From NCBI GenBank assembly GCA_026413225.1, contig CM048552.1:27827001-27891000 (forward strand): a stretch of DNA of 64,000 nucleotides. Direction: 5' to 3'. Position 1 is the stretch's first letter. Every line of letters begins with the position of its first letter. The notes under the pieces were generated by a model. The model had not been told where the DNA came from. It ran no database searches and worked only from the letters and a program-made list of their open reading frames with translations. Made by a program: the position numbers and the translations under genes. Positions 36,994-50,453 of the stretch are shown here, piece after piece. The stretch comes from Otis tarda. Lineage: Eukaryota; Chordata; Aves; Otidiformes; Otididae.

Positions 36994-39047
36994 GTAAGGA
37001 TTTTTATCACGTTAGTTAAACTTTACTTTCCAAGTTCCCTGTTCTCTAAAGGCACTGAAAGTTTTTTAAGGCATTAAAAATTTTAATGCATTTAAGGTGC
37101 TACTGGAAACTGCTGAGCAACTGTGTAATTAATCCACGCTATTCAGCAACCCTCAAAAGGGATTTATTTTGCCTGTAGGCACGTTAGTCCCCTCCTAAAA
37201 ACCCAGCAAGAGCTCCAGTCACCCACGCTGTGACAACCTCCAGCTTCTCTAGTTTTTGTTGGCTCTGCCAACAGCTGCCACACCAATTACCGATCGACAT
37301 GACACTAAGAAAAAGGTGTTTTTTTAGGATCTAGGGAAAAATGAAACTGAATAGCAGCATGTATCACCGAGCTACAGCTCCTTGGCTTCACACTTTTTTT
37401 GGCCTTGTTGCGCTCAACTTCACTGACCCTTAACTAACTTTAACAAATGTTTCTGGTGAAAAAAGTTGACATCACAGTTACACCAGGGAGAACTTACTGT
37501 GATGGTACAACTTCAGCTCCTCATTTCACAGGATCATGTAACTAAGGTACAAACAAACCCCCAAACAACCAAACTGAACAGCCTGCGCTGATGCTACAAC
37601 ATCAAGTCCCTGACACAGAGGTGTGAATGATTACCCACCTGCAGGGTATTTTTCCAAAGAGGCTCCCACCTCCTTCGCTAAATGATGCCACTGTCAGAAA
37701 CAGCACCTTTGCAGCCACGGCTGTGGGCAAAGGGGCATGGGTCCCACAGGGAGGGTCCCTTGGCGTCTGTGGCTTGGATTACATGGCAATCAGAGCCCAG
37801 GAGAGCAAATAAAGGCAGGTCCCACTGGGAGAAAATGTCTGAAGTGCTTCATTTGTGGAAATGCCAGCACCTTCCCACCGGGAGAGAGGCTGGGCGGCGG
37901 GGAGAAGAGCAGCCCAGAGTGCGATGCAGGTGGGAGAATCAGGACCATGTCAGGCAGCCCAGACATGGAGGCGCTGGCACCAGCCAGTCAGACAGTGGAA
38001 AAGATCCCTGAACATCTGAGCTGTCTGGAAGGCCTCAGTGTTCTCCTCATAGCCTGCTCATATCACCTTTTGCTCCAGGTTTTCCACTCGCATTCCCTCT
38101 TCACAACTTGCTGTTTCCTTATTGCACTGGCACAGAAAGGAAGGAGTCTGCCAGCAGAAAAAAAACTCAAGGTTTTTGTTGTGTTCAACATATAAAGAGG
38201 ATTTTAGACCAGACTGATTTACTGATTGCAGGAAGATTTTTTCTTTTTATTATTATTTGCTCTTGTACTGATTTTTCAAATACTTCTGTGTAGTCCCTAT
38301 TGCATTTATGCAACCCCATTTCACATAAAAATTATTTTTCTGCAGCATTTTTACCTAATTAATACCTAGAACAACTAAGTTTCTTGAGTAAACATACACG
38401 TGCACACACATACACAAATGACAAGAAAGACTGAGGAACAAGTACTTAATTCTGCCACTAAAAAATCTTTTTATGTCTGCGTTGGTCCTCATCTGAGAGA
38501 TGAAGTTCAAAAGACAGATTGCTTTTTTAAAACAGACACCATGAACCATGATAGCCAATCATTACATGAATGCAATGTCTTTCAACTTCAGTTTTAACAA
38601 AGATCTTAGCTTCAGCACTGCTCTGTAGATGATCACTGCAAGCCACTCACTACGGGCAGCAAGAGGCAGATCCGAGGAGACACTCAGCAATTAACAGAGG
38701 AAGGCCTCTCCCAGGCCACCCATCTGGGGCACATCTAACGGACGTGAAGTTCCAGCAGTTATGAAATGGTAGAGTATTACACACAGAAGAGGTATGTAAA
38801 TAATATTGTGTACAATAATGAAAATAAGAAAGGATTAGCCTAACTTAAGCACTTGATTCTAGGATACGGCTGAGATTGTGGATCCTAGGCAGGTGTCTAC
38901 CTCTCTCTTCAGAGGGTTGAGTGTTTGCTCCTCATTAGCCTCATGATCTCAAAGAAATATCGAATCTTGGGCTCCTGTCTTCTCATAGGAACCAGGAACT
39001 TCTGTAGGCAACAGAGCCTTGAGATACTAAACAACACAGTATCGGTT
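36994..39047. other. Unique non-coding sequence
   Basis: A 152-codon plus-strand frame (37737-38195) crosses a G+C-rich patch. It has no recognised domain: its CFICGN segment lacks the spacing of a CCHC zinc knuckle. I see nothing else. Confidence 0.45.
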
Positions 39048-39195
39048 TCATAGAATCATAGAATCACATGGTTGAATGGGACCTATAAGATCATCTAGTC
39101 CAACCGTCTTCCCACTACCATTGCTGCCACAGCTACTAAACCATGATCCCCTGGTAGTAGGTCCTGGACTCTACTTGAATACCTGGGGTGTAGTA
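39048..39195 (-). mobile_element. CR1 LINE 3' fragment
   Basis: TCATAGAATCATAGAATCAC starts the plus-strand view. GATCATCTAGTCCAACCG and CTAAACCATGATCCC follow, both standard CR1 3' landmarks in reverse. The fit weakens after about 39140, and the inner edge is uncertain. This copy belongs to a different CR1 subgroup from the 13.5-kb and 29-kb copies, judged by its CTAAACCATG block. Confidence 0.88.
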
Positions 39196-42100
39196 ACAGG
39201 GAGCAACAGAACAAAAAGGTATTCCCATTCCCTACAACACAGGATGCAGAATAAATTTTCTATTTTCAACAACCACTTCCCTTCCAATATTCAGTGAAAT
39301 TGGAAAACAAGGCAATGTTATTTTATAAGTGGCAGTGTATAGCTCACCTTCTGTATAGTACTGGCAAAAGACCAGGATGACGATTCTCCTCTTTTTTATT
39401 TTGGTTTTGTTGGTCTGGTTTTCAGTTTGGTTGGTTTAGTTTTAAATATAAAACTGTTTATCCACAAATCTAAGACAGTTACCAACACAGTGTGACAACC
39501 TACTCACTGTGTGCAAATGACATATCAAATCCCAATTAAATGTGTTATTTTTTCAATAACATCAAACCCCATGGCTCAACAGAGCATGTGTAATGGCTTT
39601 GATAAATTCTGAGAGCAGTCTCTGTCCCAAATGCATGCAACTGTGTGATGAAATGAGGCCACTACTGTATTTGAAAAACGTCCCAGCAGAACACACTACC
39701 TTTCCATATGATCCAAGGAGAACTTAAAAATAAAGGAAGCAACCAAATCAGCACTGTGGTTAAATTAAATACATTTAAATAACCAGCTATTGAAATGCCT
39801 TTTAAAAACAATCAAATATTAGAAGAAGGAAAAAAGTGTGCATTTTCTACACTGAGGGAAATACCTGAAATATTTCGGTTTGGGTTTTTTTGGCATCCTA
39901 GTATCAGGGTCATTTCCAAGGATCTATGTCACGGGACTGCACATAAAGCACACATGAAAGCCTCAAATGTCAAAGTGAACAGAGGTGGATAACAAATATA
40001 AAAACAGATGATAAACAAACTGTTATCAGTTTTTTACGCAACTCTGAGGGACTGCAGATTAGGATTAAGGCCGACTCACAACAAACCACATGCAAACTGG
40101 CATCAGAGGGAACATGTGTGTCCCAGAAAAAACACAAATATCCAATTTATGTGCATAAAAAATAAGTCGGAGAGACTTAGAAGAGTAGTAAACATTGCCG
40201 ACATTGTATTATGATCTGCATTAATAATGTGTGATCTAATGCCAAAATGTCACGAGTAGGAGTAAATTTGATTGTTGAAAGAGGAAGATCAAATTTAAAC
40301 TACTTCTCAGTCCAAGTAAACACAGTAAGAACGTTAAATCTGACATTATAAATAGCAATGATTTCATCGTACATACGGGAAAAATTAAGAAGGACTTCTA
40401 AGCCTATGAGGGAATACCCACAAAACTTCGTAAGAAGGTATCCAAGTAATTCAGCTGTTCACATGAACATGCTCTGTGTGTCTCTGCTCAGTAACTCAGG
40501 AACTGGTCAACCATCTCAACCCAATCAGCAAAGGGACAGGAGAAACAAAGTTATCCCATGTGCTGTGTGACAGCAAGGAACTAAGATAGGGAAGAGATAA
40601 CTTACAAAGGTCCCTACCGGACGAGAGAATGCTGTGTTGAGCACACTCCTTAGCAGACATAAAACCATGGGAAAAACTTCAATCAAGAGTTTTATTTTTA
40701 TTTTCCTCTGTGGACATTCGTGTACCTAACAGTGGATGAGCTGACATTGCAGCCATAAATATAATACACTGGTGGAGTCAGTGGGGAAACCAAGTCCACT
40801 CAAATCTGTTTCACTAGTTCCACTGGACAAAACTGTAGTCACTTAAGGATTTCAGTTTTCGCAAGACGAAGCATTTCGGTAGTGTCCTATCCCCTCTTTC
40901 CATGGGTTCCAGCCAGCCTCCATGCTCAGCACGCTGGAGATGTAAAACTTCTCTCTTAGAACAAAGAAAAATTCTTAACCACAAAAATTAGTAAATGTTT
41001 GGATTAACATAGCTTTTCTTGAGAAAGAAGAACTTCTAAGAGTCAATAAAACAATCCAAGCAAGAGGGCCTCCTGAACCTGCAAGCTTGATCGGTGTTGG
41101 GAATCCCTTTGGGGCATGTTGCTGCAGGCACACACATCCATGATGAGGCTCAGACTGCAGGCTCCAGGCAGCAAGCCTGGACTCTGCAGTCTCGTTTGCT
41201 GAACACTCAACATCAGAAGAGTAAAACTCATCCTGGAAATGCAATGTTTTCCAAATTAAAAAAGGCTTATCTGGATAAGGGCCCGCCTGAGGAACAAATG
41301 TATGGTGAAGAGGAAGCCTCCACCAAAGCACTTAAGCATAGTCCCACTGGCTTTTACGAGAAGTAGGCTCTTAAACTTGACAGACACCTTGGAAATGTTC
41401 TCCTAAACAAAGCACTAGAGAAAACTTTAGGCATTTAGGCATGGTAACAGAAGGCTTACCTAAGAAGGCAGAAGAAAATAAGATTGGAAAAGGTGGTGGC
41501 ATCTGCCCTCCTCATGGCAGATTCAACTGCACCAACATCCTTCCAACCACACACAAGTCACAAGAGGAAAACTGCAGAGACTCCCACATACAGCTCCCTG
41601 TGGGAACTCAACTTAGGACGTACAGCAGACCTTTACTAGGAGCTCATGGCACTTACTGGTTGACAGAATTTCTCTTACAGCAAACCATTGTGCTGCCAAA
41701 ACACAAAGAAACCTCAGTAACTACAGTGTATGCCTTCTGCCCAGTGATGGCCAATGTAGGAACACCATGGTAGAACCGTGACTCCAGATGGGCGTGATAA
41801 TAAGTGGCATAGTAACTTCATGGCAATTAAATGATCAGACATTAACACTATTCAAGTTTCTCAGAAACTTGATACCAGTTGTAGGCCCTCCCTCTGAGCA
41901 GACCACACTGCCCAGAGCCATGGTCCTTGTATCCCCCTTCCTAGCCTCTCCCCTGTAGAGGTGTACCTGCAGAGCTGCTGAATTCCAGCAGTGCGAGGAG
42001 AAGATGGAGACATGAAGGTTGCAGCTCCCAACCTCCACAGCACTCATCCCAGGAAAGTCCTGGTCAATGTGATTAGAGAGCACTGATTTTCTGAACATTT

Positions 42101-44494
42101 CTGTTGTCAGTTCAGCAGTTGCCAACTCCAGCAGTGCCCATTTCTCGCTGCTGACTAAAGACAGCAGTGAATATCTCAATACTTGGAAGCACTGTGCCAC
42201 TTCTGTGGCGTCGGTATCATGAAAGATTCAAGGGCTTGTGTCCAGTACTAGATGGCACATAGAGTTTACCAACTTCATCAGCCGAGGCAAGAAGGTCATG
42301 CTGAGCACAGCGTTTGTAGATACACAAAGTGGATAAAATCAGCAGGCTTCACTTCACCAAAGAGCAACTCTCCCTGCCATCAGAGACATTCCTCCTCTAC
42401 ATAAATTTAAGCACAGAGACACATTCCTTTCTTCAAGTCAAAGGGTTTGTGGCCCTTTTGACATACCTGATTTGTTTACTTATCGCCACCTAATCAGCTG
42501 TCAAACCAGACTGAAGAGCTTCAGCTTGCAGTAGAGCATGTGCATACGGCTCTGCTCAGCCTGCAGGGTAGGCAGATTGCCTCCCAGCATCCCTGGTTGA
42601 TGCTTCATGAAACCCATCAGCCTTCAGATGGCTACAGGCTCTGCTTAGCTCTATCTCTTGTCAGTCAATGTTATTTATCCACTTTAGCCTCTGGCCCTGT
42701 TTACACTAGACAAGTAGTGTTTGACACCACTTATCCTTCACGGAAGATGGTTTGGTGGTTGGCCAAACCACAACCTCAAGAACAAGGAGCGACCCACCTC
42801 CTGCGTTCAGTTGATGAAGGCTGGCTCCCCACCACTGCAGGACCCCTGTGGGCACCTCAAGGGCAAAGGCTCACGGGTCCTTCAAACTTCAGTCAAACAG
42901 CATGAAAAATATTTCTTGTGCAAATAGTTTAATCTTCTTAAATGAAAACTTACAAGAAAAGATATTCTGAAATAAATGACACAGACTCTTGTGCCTTTCT
43001 TCAGCTCACACCAAACAGTGCACTGGATGAACCCAGTCCAGTATGGCACCTTCCCTGATCTCAGCTCTCGCATCTCTTTACAAATTTGTAAAAACAGGCT
43101 TCCAGGCATCATTACTTGTCTTGTTGCTAATTGTGTGCTTGACTGAAACTGGTACAACACACTACAGGTAGGGAAAAGCAAAGGGTTAAGCACTTACACA
43201 AGAAAAGGATATGTGATATCAAGTGTCCAACTATGAACATACCGTCCCCCCAGGCATGCAGTGTCAGGTCCAAGGGAAAAGACCTCAGTGGAAAGTCCCA
43301 CTAAGTCTTAATCATGTGCTCAACATGCCCCTTATTCCAAATATCTCTTGTGTCTGTGCAGAGAGAGTTACGACTCTTCTGGAACATTACTTTCATTGTA
43401 TGCAATAATTGCTTCTTACCAGAGCAATTATTTTTACAGAATATATTCTATGAATAAAATAGCTCACTCAGTTCAACTTCAGCCCTGCCTTACAGATGCA
43501 AATGAAAGCAACACATACGTGAATTTGTATTTCATCAGCAAACCAACCCTTCACTGACTTCTCATTGTCATTTACTAGCTGGAATTAACAACAATTTAAA
43601 TGCAGTTAGTTAGATAACAGCTACTTAAAGAAATGCTGATAACTTTTCTTCTGCTCTGAAATAACAGAAAAGGTTTAAAAAAAAATCACTTGTTGAAATG
43701 TGCCCTACAAGTCCTTTGATAGGGGCCCACGCTGACGCAGGCAGTGGACAGACACACGCTACACGCTGCACTGTGGAAGCTGAAAGGGAACTGGAATGTT
43801 TCACTCCCAACAGCCACAGTCCCAGTTCAGCATTGCCACAAAGTGCAGATTTACAAGCACTGAGCGACAGGGACAGGAGATGTCTCCAGGGCAGGCGCTT
43901 TCTCAGGGGGTACTTTCCTGGTTAGCAAGCTGCAGTTAAAGCATTTATTTTCTTTAAAATCTGTCTTTTTAATTGCTCTTGTTTTCTGTTATTAATATTG
44001 TCTATTTAAAACAGAGCGTTTTACTAGTTTCTAACAGAAAAGGGCTACTATGTCTCCAGCAGTAAACACAAAGCAAAAAGAAATCAAATAAGAACCTACA
44101 GGACCAGGCGATGGATAGTGTGGCCAGCCCCCTTGCAAAAAGTCATGGTGAAGTGACAAATCACCCTCTGAGAATGGCTCAAAAAGAGCAGGACAGTCAT
44201 GTCCATAGATCTTCTCTCAAGCCAAAATCCAAGCTAGATGAAATGGGTATAGCAAGGTGGCTACTTGTTCCACCTACCCAGCCACAGCCCAGCCCTCCTC
44301 TTCCCAGACCTGCCCCACGCTTCTTAACCCAGAGCTTTGCTGTACTGGTGTTCGTCACTCCCCTTGGGGAGCACCCAGCCCTTCCCAGTGCAGAGCCAAG
44401 TCCCTCCTCTTCTCAAACCCACAGAAAAACCTTCTTCTCCCTTCTCATCTGCCTTGCTCTGTATCCTCTGCTCCTAAATCACTACACAGAAGCA
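39196..44494. other. Unique non-coding sequence
   Basis: No gene or repeat family was recognised. Frames of 110-121 codons near 41-42.9 kb have no protein resemblance. The proline/serine-rich frames near 44.1-44.5 kb adjoin the CR1 fragment. Confidence 0.45.
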
Positions 44495-44760
44495 CAGGTT
44501 GCAAGGGAGTCCAAGCCCCCTGTTCAAGCAGGCCGAACTGCAACAGGTTGCTCATGGTCACGTCCACCTGGGTTTTGAATGTCTCCAAGGATGAAGACTT
44601 CACAGCCTCTCTGGGCACCCTGCTCCAGCATTGGACCACCCTCAGAGTGAAGAAGTGTTTTCTCATGTTCAGACAAAATTTCCCGTGTTTCAGCACGTGC
44701 CTGTTGTCCCTTGACCTGCCACTGGGCCCCACTGGGAATCCAGTCAGCGTATTCAGTCCA
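44495..44760 (-). mobile_element. CR1 LINE fragment with the end of ORF2
   Basis: On the minus strand, codons from 44663 to 44559 read RKHFFTLRVVQCWSRVPREA followed by SSSLETFKTQVDV. This is the familiar C-terminal motif of the CR1 ORF2 protein (endonuclease and reverse transcriptase). The 3' UTR follows toward lower coordinates (TGCTTGAACAGGGGGCTTGG on the minus strand) but stops before the usual octamer end, so both ends are lost. The frame is still open here although the element is clearly a dead fragment. The 95-codon minus-strand ORF at 44732-44445 is this remnant. Confidence 0.88.
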
Positions 44761-46295
44761 CCTTGAAGGCCCCAGCCCCTCCTGGCCCTGACTCCACCAT
44801 CCCTTGCAGTCTCTGGATCATAAAAACCCTTCCATCTCAGCCAGAGGTCCCTTAAATGAAAATAATGGGCACGATTTATTTATATAATGTCACTTAAAGC
44901 AGATGCTCATACAACTTTTTTTTTTTCCTTCCTTTTTCTAAAATCAAAATATCAAGTGTTTCGCACGTGCCTTTGGAATTAACCTCAAATTGAAACTCAG
45001 CCTTAACAGCTGAATATTTTTCAGGCTTCTGTAATTTGTCCAGATCTATTCATTCAAGAAAAGGATTCTGTCCATCACTGCATTTGATGTAAAAAGACAT
45101 GCAGTAAAGTCAGCAAGTTTTAAGGAACAGGAAGCCTGCATCTGAAAGCACAACATCATGTCTTCTCCTAATGCAGAGCTACTGAAGTATAAACACAGAT
45201 CTCTGTGAGAAATATTTTATAGTGAAAACTTTAACAAACAATCCATGACTTTTGCCAAATTCAGACCCCAGTGATGCTAATTATTAGACTGAGCGAGGTT
45301 TAAGAGTGTATATAAACAGATTTTAGTACATTCATAAATACTAGTTGTAAGCCACAGAAAGTGTGTCTTTGCTTTCCCCCTTTCAGCATCTTTTAAAAAA
45401 TTAGAAATTGCAATAGTAACAGGACTCTTTTGCAGACCTAATAGTACTGAAGTCACTCTTTCAACTGCAATCTAATGAAAAAAGCATGCTGTGATGACAC
45501 GACCAAACATTTCCATGTCATCAAGCCCAATGAAACAGATTGCATCAGGCAGTTCTGAAGCTTCTGCAGATAAAGGAAGATCATTAGAACCTTTGATTTC
45601 CTAAATCAAGGACTTTTCCATAATATGCTTTGGGGTATTGCATAGTAAATGCGTTCATAAACAAACAATGGTTTATATTTTTAAAAAAGTTACAATGCTT
45701 TTTATCATTTCTTGAAAATAATCAGACAACTGATTTACTTATCTGCCTTTGTTGTGAAGCAATTGAAAGAGAGTTTCTGAATTTCCATGATGTGAGGCAT
45801 CACTGACCTCAGAGAAAAATATGACCTTTTCAACCAAATCTTTGGTATTTTTCTTCCAATTGATAAATGAACTAACATACTGTTGGCAATCAACAAAACT
45901 TCTCATCCTCCTAAGATGCATCATTTTAGCTCAGGGTGAATTCTGAAAACTCATTTGTTTAATTTTCTTTCACAATCAAATAAATTCATACTTCCTCTGG
46001 CAATACTGTGGCATAATTTTGTTGCTTCTGCAGCAGCCAGCTATGGACTTCTGTATTTCTCAGCACCCAAAGTTCACAAACCCATGCCTTTAGAGGCTCT
46101 GCTCAAGCTGTTTTATGATCCCCTTCAGTTGCATGCTGCTGTGCCTTGGCAATGCTACTCCCTTTTCAGCAGCCGTGTGCTCACTGAACCCGTGTTGAGC
46201 CCCTGCTCCTCAAACCCACCTTTTGGTACTCATTCTCCTGAGTGGTGTGTGGGGAACCCGGTCTGGGAACAGACCTGGCTGAGCAGAACATGCGG

Positions 46296-46399
46296 AAGAG
46301 CAACCTGATCTAGTTGCAGATGTCCCTGCTCCTTCCAGGGGGGTTGGACTACATGGCCTTTAAAGGTCCCTTCTAACCCTATCGATTCTATGATTCTGT
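46296..46399 (+). mobile_element. CR1 LINE 3' end in sense orientation
   Basis: The sequence runs AGCAACCTGATCTAGTTGCAG, then GGGGGGTTGGACTACATGGC, and ends CGATTCTATGATTCTGTA, the octamer-type CR1 terminus. It is the only clear plus-strand CR1 3' end in the window. About 104 bases remain. Confidence 0.95.
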
Positions 46400-48661
46400 A
46401 AGAGCACTCAGTGAGACCGGCTGCCCACTTGCAGAAAGCTGTTCAACAAAGCACAGTCACCACTGTGATGGCCATCTCAGACACCTTTACTGATCTTTGG
46501 GATCAGAGAGTTCCCATTACCTGAGATGCTATTACTGCAGTAAATGTTGTGGTCCTGATCAAGCTAACTGAAAATACAGCCTTTGGTCACCTTTGTACCC
46601 CTACATACCAGACCAACAGACCTAACATACTGTTCTCCAAACAGGCAGAACTCTGATGTTGGATAAAATAGCCTTTAGATACCAACAAACTGCATGTATA
46701 AGCTATTCTTTTAAAAAGAGTATAGTTCTTATGGGAAATATAAGCCATCCAGTGATGGTTGAAGCAATTTCTGAGTAACACTTGAAAAATAAATGTAAGG
46801 TTCTCTAGATTTAAAGGCGGTGCTTAAATGGGAATGGAGGACTCCATCTCAAATGATAAGACCTGGTCTCAAGGCACAAGGTAGTTTAAGGAAATGAAGC
46901 ATAGTCCCACAAAGGTGGATCTAGTGCAGTCTCTGAATTCCCACTGTGGAGAGAGAGCTCACCAGGCATGTTTTGCTCATTCTAACTCTTTTGCCCTTTT
47001 ATCTTTTTATTTACTTATTTATTGAATAGAGTTTGCTGTCTTCAAGTTGTCAGCAGGACCTCTGGAAGGCTTTTGCCCTTTCAAAGTCTCACCTAATTGC
47101 TTCTACACTCAAAGAGAAACCATTTCTCTTCCCTCTTCTATCCCACAACTCTCAAGATCTCTTTTGACAACCTGCACAACTGACAGGAAAAGGCTGACAG
47201 CAGTGTGCAGTGAGCCTCCCGATGCACCGCCTTTCCTCCAGACTCTGGTCCCGAGTATTAGCTTCCCAAGAGCTCCAGTACCGTTTCTGTTTAAAAGCTT
47301 CAGAGCCTGCCAGAAGGAGCTGGGTTGTCAAATTTCAAATCTGTGCTAGCTACACGGCACTCAGATGTGTTTCTGCATTAATTGCTCTCTTGTGTGGCAA
47401 GCACTTGCCCTTCACACAGACATGACTGAAGACTTGCAGAAGTCCTCTTCCTTGTGCTCCTATTCCTCCCTCATTTCTAGTCCAGACACAGCCTTCCTCT
47501 GACTGATACAAGGAACTAGTGACCACTCAAGGAATGGGAGACAAGTACCTGCCCTGTCAGGGTCTAGAGATTCTCCATCAACCACCATCCCTCACCCTAC
47601 CCCCAAAAAATCACTCACATCATGAGCCTCTTCGCGTGCCTCGGAGCGCAGCTTCACTGCCCCAGAGCAGACCTGACTATCCCAGTTTTTCCAGATCCCT
47701 GATCTTCCTTTGGCAGGGAGCTAAAAAAAACTACCCATAAGTCGTTCTTATCAAAACCCACCTTCACAGGACTCAGAGGATACCAAAAGCCATGTCTGAG
47801 GAATACCAGCCTAATAAAGCACGATGCAAGAGACTCTACAATACAGAGCCCTTTCCAGCAAACAGTGACAAACCCAAGCTAAATATCGCTGAATTGCTGT
47901 GTGGCAGCAATCCACACGACAGACTGGGGTCATTTCCCAGGTCAGCCAAGGCTTTCACTGCTACTGGTATGTACCTGCATTTGCAACACGATTTTATCTA
48001 AAATCATTATAAGACTGCAACAGAGAGCTGTGCTTCAAGGACCAGGCTCTGATGAAAAGTCAGAGACCTGGCAATCAAAACACACTGCAGGGAAGAGACA
48101 GAGTCAGGACAGACTGAGGTGCAAGCAGAAGAGAAGAATGGCAGGAGAAGCGAGAAGGTTAATGGAATAATACGGCAGGGAGCATCATCCATCCCTCTCT
48201 GCGGTCACGACTGCCTGAGCCACATCCTGTGACCGAAGAGAGCATCAACAACAAACCTTCTCCAAACCAGCACGGCTGTCAGAGGAATTTTCCCACAGCA
48301 AGGATCACATTCATCGCTCCGTGCCAGGAACAATATTGCATTGTAACATCCCCGGGATTCCAGCAGACGGAAGAAAAAACATCCAACCTCAGCCATGAGG
48401 AAACTCTGAGAAGCGGCTGAAGCGATGAGGAGCAATGCTCTTTTGGCTACACTACAGCATGGCAGATTTTATAGGTGTTGACCACACGCCCAAGCACAGT
48501 GGCATGAACTCAAGTGAAGAATGGAGACTAGACTTTAATAAACCTTAAAAGGCTAACGATTAAGCCACCAAGCTTGACCTTACCTGTAAATTCAAGGGAA
48601 AGCTAAGAAGGACAGAAAACCCCAAGCACTAGATTAAAACAAGTGTCTGAACCTTATGGAT

Positions 48662-48740
48662 GTATACAAGCAAAAGAAAAAAAGAAAAAAAAAAAGAAGA
48701 CAAGAAAAAAGAAAGAAAAAGAAGATAAAAGAAACACTGA
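48662..48740 (+). repeat. A-rich purine low-complexity tract
   Basis: This is an almost pure A/G run (AAAGAAAAAAAGAAAAA-like units) with no regular period. The apparent lysine-rich plus-strand ORF and phenylalanine-rich minus-strand ORF over it are artefacts of composition. Confidence 0.9.
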
Positions 48741-50262
48741 GGAAGAATTTGAAGTTGTTTCCTTACCTGTACAATCTCACAGATCTGACAGTGAGGAGGA
48801 AACATGGTGATGGCCATGTAGACAACACTGCAAGGTTCACTGTTTTTTTTTTTAAAAAAAAACCTTAATTATTTCCAAGTACTGGAAATAGAGTTTTTCT
48901 TTAAAGTTTCCCTAACATGTGGGAAAGCTTATGTCCTCTTAAGAATTAGACTTTTCTTCTTATCTGTAGTGGTCACTGCTATTTTTCTTCCTACACATTT
49001 TTCAAGTAATCTTTCTCAGCGTTCATATGAGAACAGGATTTCACAGCCACTATGTTTTTCTTTCTGTCCAGGACCACTTCATGCTTTCTCACAACCTTAC
49101 AGCAGGAAAGCTGTAGCCTGCACAGAGAGGAAAGCATAAATTACACTATGACAGGTTTATAAGACTAATTCTAATAAATATCTCTCAAGTAGCCTCCTAT
49201 TCACTGTCTCCCTAGAAGAGCAAGGGGGGATTTTTCTGCTGGCAGCATTTTCAACTGTATCACCATATCTCATGGAAGCACACGGATTTCAACAACACTT
49301 TGTCAGGGAAGTTCAGACAGGCCTGCAGGCCAGGAGGAACAAGGAGGACCCCTCAGAGCCCCCTGGTCAGAGCACTGGCCTGGGGTAAGACAGACCAGAG
49401 ACTTAACCCTATTTGATGACCAGATGCATCCAATCTACTTTTTTTCACCTCGGTCCACTGTGAGTCAGGCTTCAACCAAAGCTTCTTCCCTCACAAGACC
49501 TTGCTTTGGCCAGTTCAACTGTCCTGGGGCCAGGCAAGGCACAGATGTGAAGTGGGGTGCCTGTGTCCCAAGACGCAGCCACTAGTACCTGCAGCCCAGC
49601 CCAGTCTGACCAACTTCCCAAAAGCGTCTTGTGTTTCCTTACATCATTTCATGGTGTTCGGTTTGGGTGTGCAGAAGTCCAAAACACTGCTCAAAACCTC
49701 ATCTCATTTCAGTAGGACCTTTATACATATCTTAGTTTCATCCTATCTACTGTCACTGGATTTTTATTGAGGTAAAAAAAAAAAAAAAAGCCCATATTGC
49801 AGACAGAAAGAAATTACGTCCCTGAAAGGAGCAATGTCCAATGCTATCAAAATCACTGTACCATGTAGTCTGCATGTGGTAGATCTATTTTTCTGTCATT
49901 CATCCTTTCATGATTGTTTATTGTCCTGCTCTTAGCGTTTAAAAAAACATTTCATGCTTTGCCTACATGTATTTATTTAAATATTGGTTCAGCTGTGTCA
50001 TTGAAATTCTTAGATACCCAAGTGTCTTTTTCAAAAGTTAATTAGGAAAGTCTTTATTCAAGTACCATTGGCTTTCCTAGAAAGTCACGTCACTTTTGAA
50101 AATAGGATTCAGATGTGTGACAATGTGGAAGGAAATTCAGAACAACTTCATTTTGGAGACATTAACCAGTCCAGTAGTTCACCTGTAGCTCTGACCCATA
50201 CCCATATCATTTGTTACCAAAGTCTCTTATCACTGGGAAGTGAATTAATTCACAAGTGAATG

Positions 50263-50442
50263 AATTTCTTGTTTTGCTTTGCTTGTGTGCGTAGCTTTTG
50301 CTTTATCTATTAAACCATCTTTATCTCAACCCAGGAGTTTTCTCACTTTTACCCTTCTGATTCTCTCCTCCATCCTGCTGTGGAGGGAAGTGAGTGAGCA
50401 GCTGTGTGGGACTTAGTTGCCAGCTGGGGTTAAACCACTACA
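50263..50442 (+). mobile_element. 3' fragment of an avian endogenous-retrovirus LTR
   Basis: The segment ends GGGGTTAAACCACTACA with the canonical terminal CA at 50441-50442. It contains CTTTATCTCAACCCAGGAG followed by the GGAGGGAAGTGAGTGAGCAG block. In reverse orientation these are the same landmarks, in the same order, as the first roughly 130 bases of the solo LTR at 13801. The rest of the LTR is missing, so this is about 180 bases of a longer element in the opposite orientation. Ten-base direct repeats (CAAGTGAATG at 50253-50262 and 50444-50453) flank it. The left edge is approximate. Confidence 0.75.
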
Positions 50443-50453
50443 TCAAGTGAATG

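Larger units (their letters stand above)
44761..50262. other. Unique non-coding sequence around a CR1 end
   Basis: Outside the CR1 end at 46.3 kb and the purine tract at 48.7 kb I see nothing definite. A run of A lies at 49774-49790. Sequence at 44761-44860 may be further diverged CR1. Confidence 0.45.

Noticed and set aside
37737..38195. 152-codon ORF with a CFICGN segment suggesting a Gag zinc knuckle
   Set aside because: The remaining cysteine and histidine spacing of a CCHC knuckle is absent, and no other retroviral feature lies nearby.
48656..48868. Lysine-rich 70-codon ORF
   Set aside because: It is the translation of a purine low-complexity tract.
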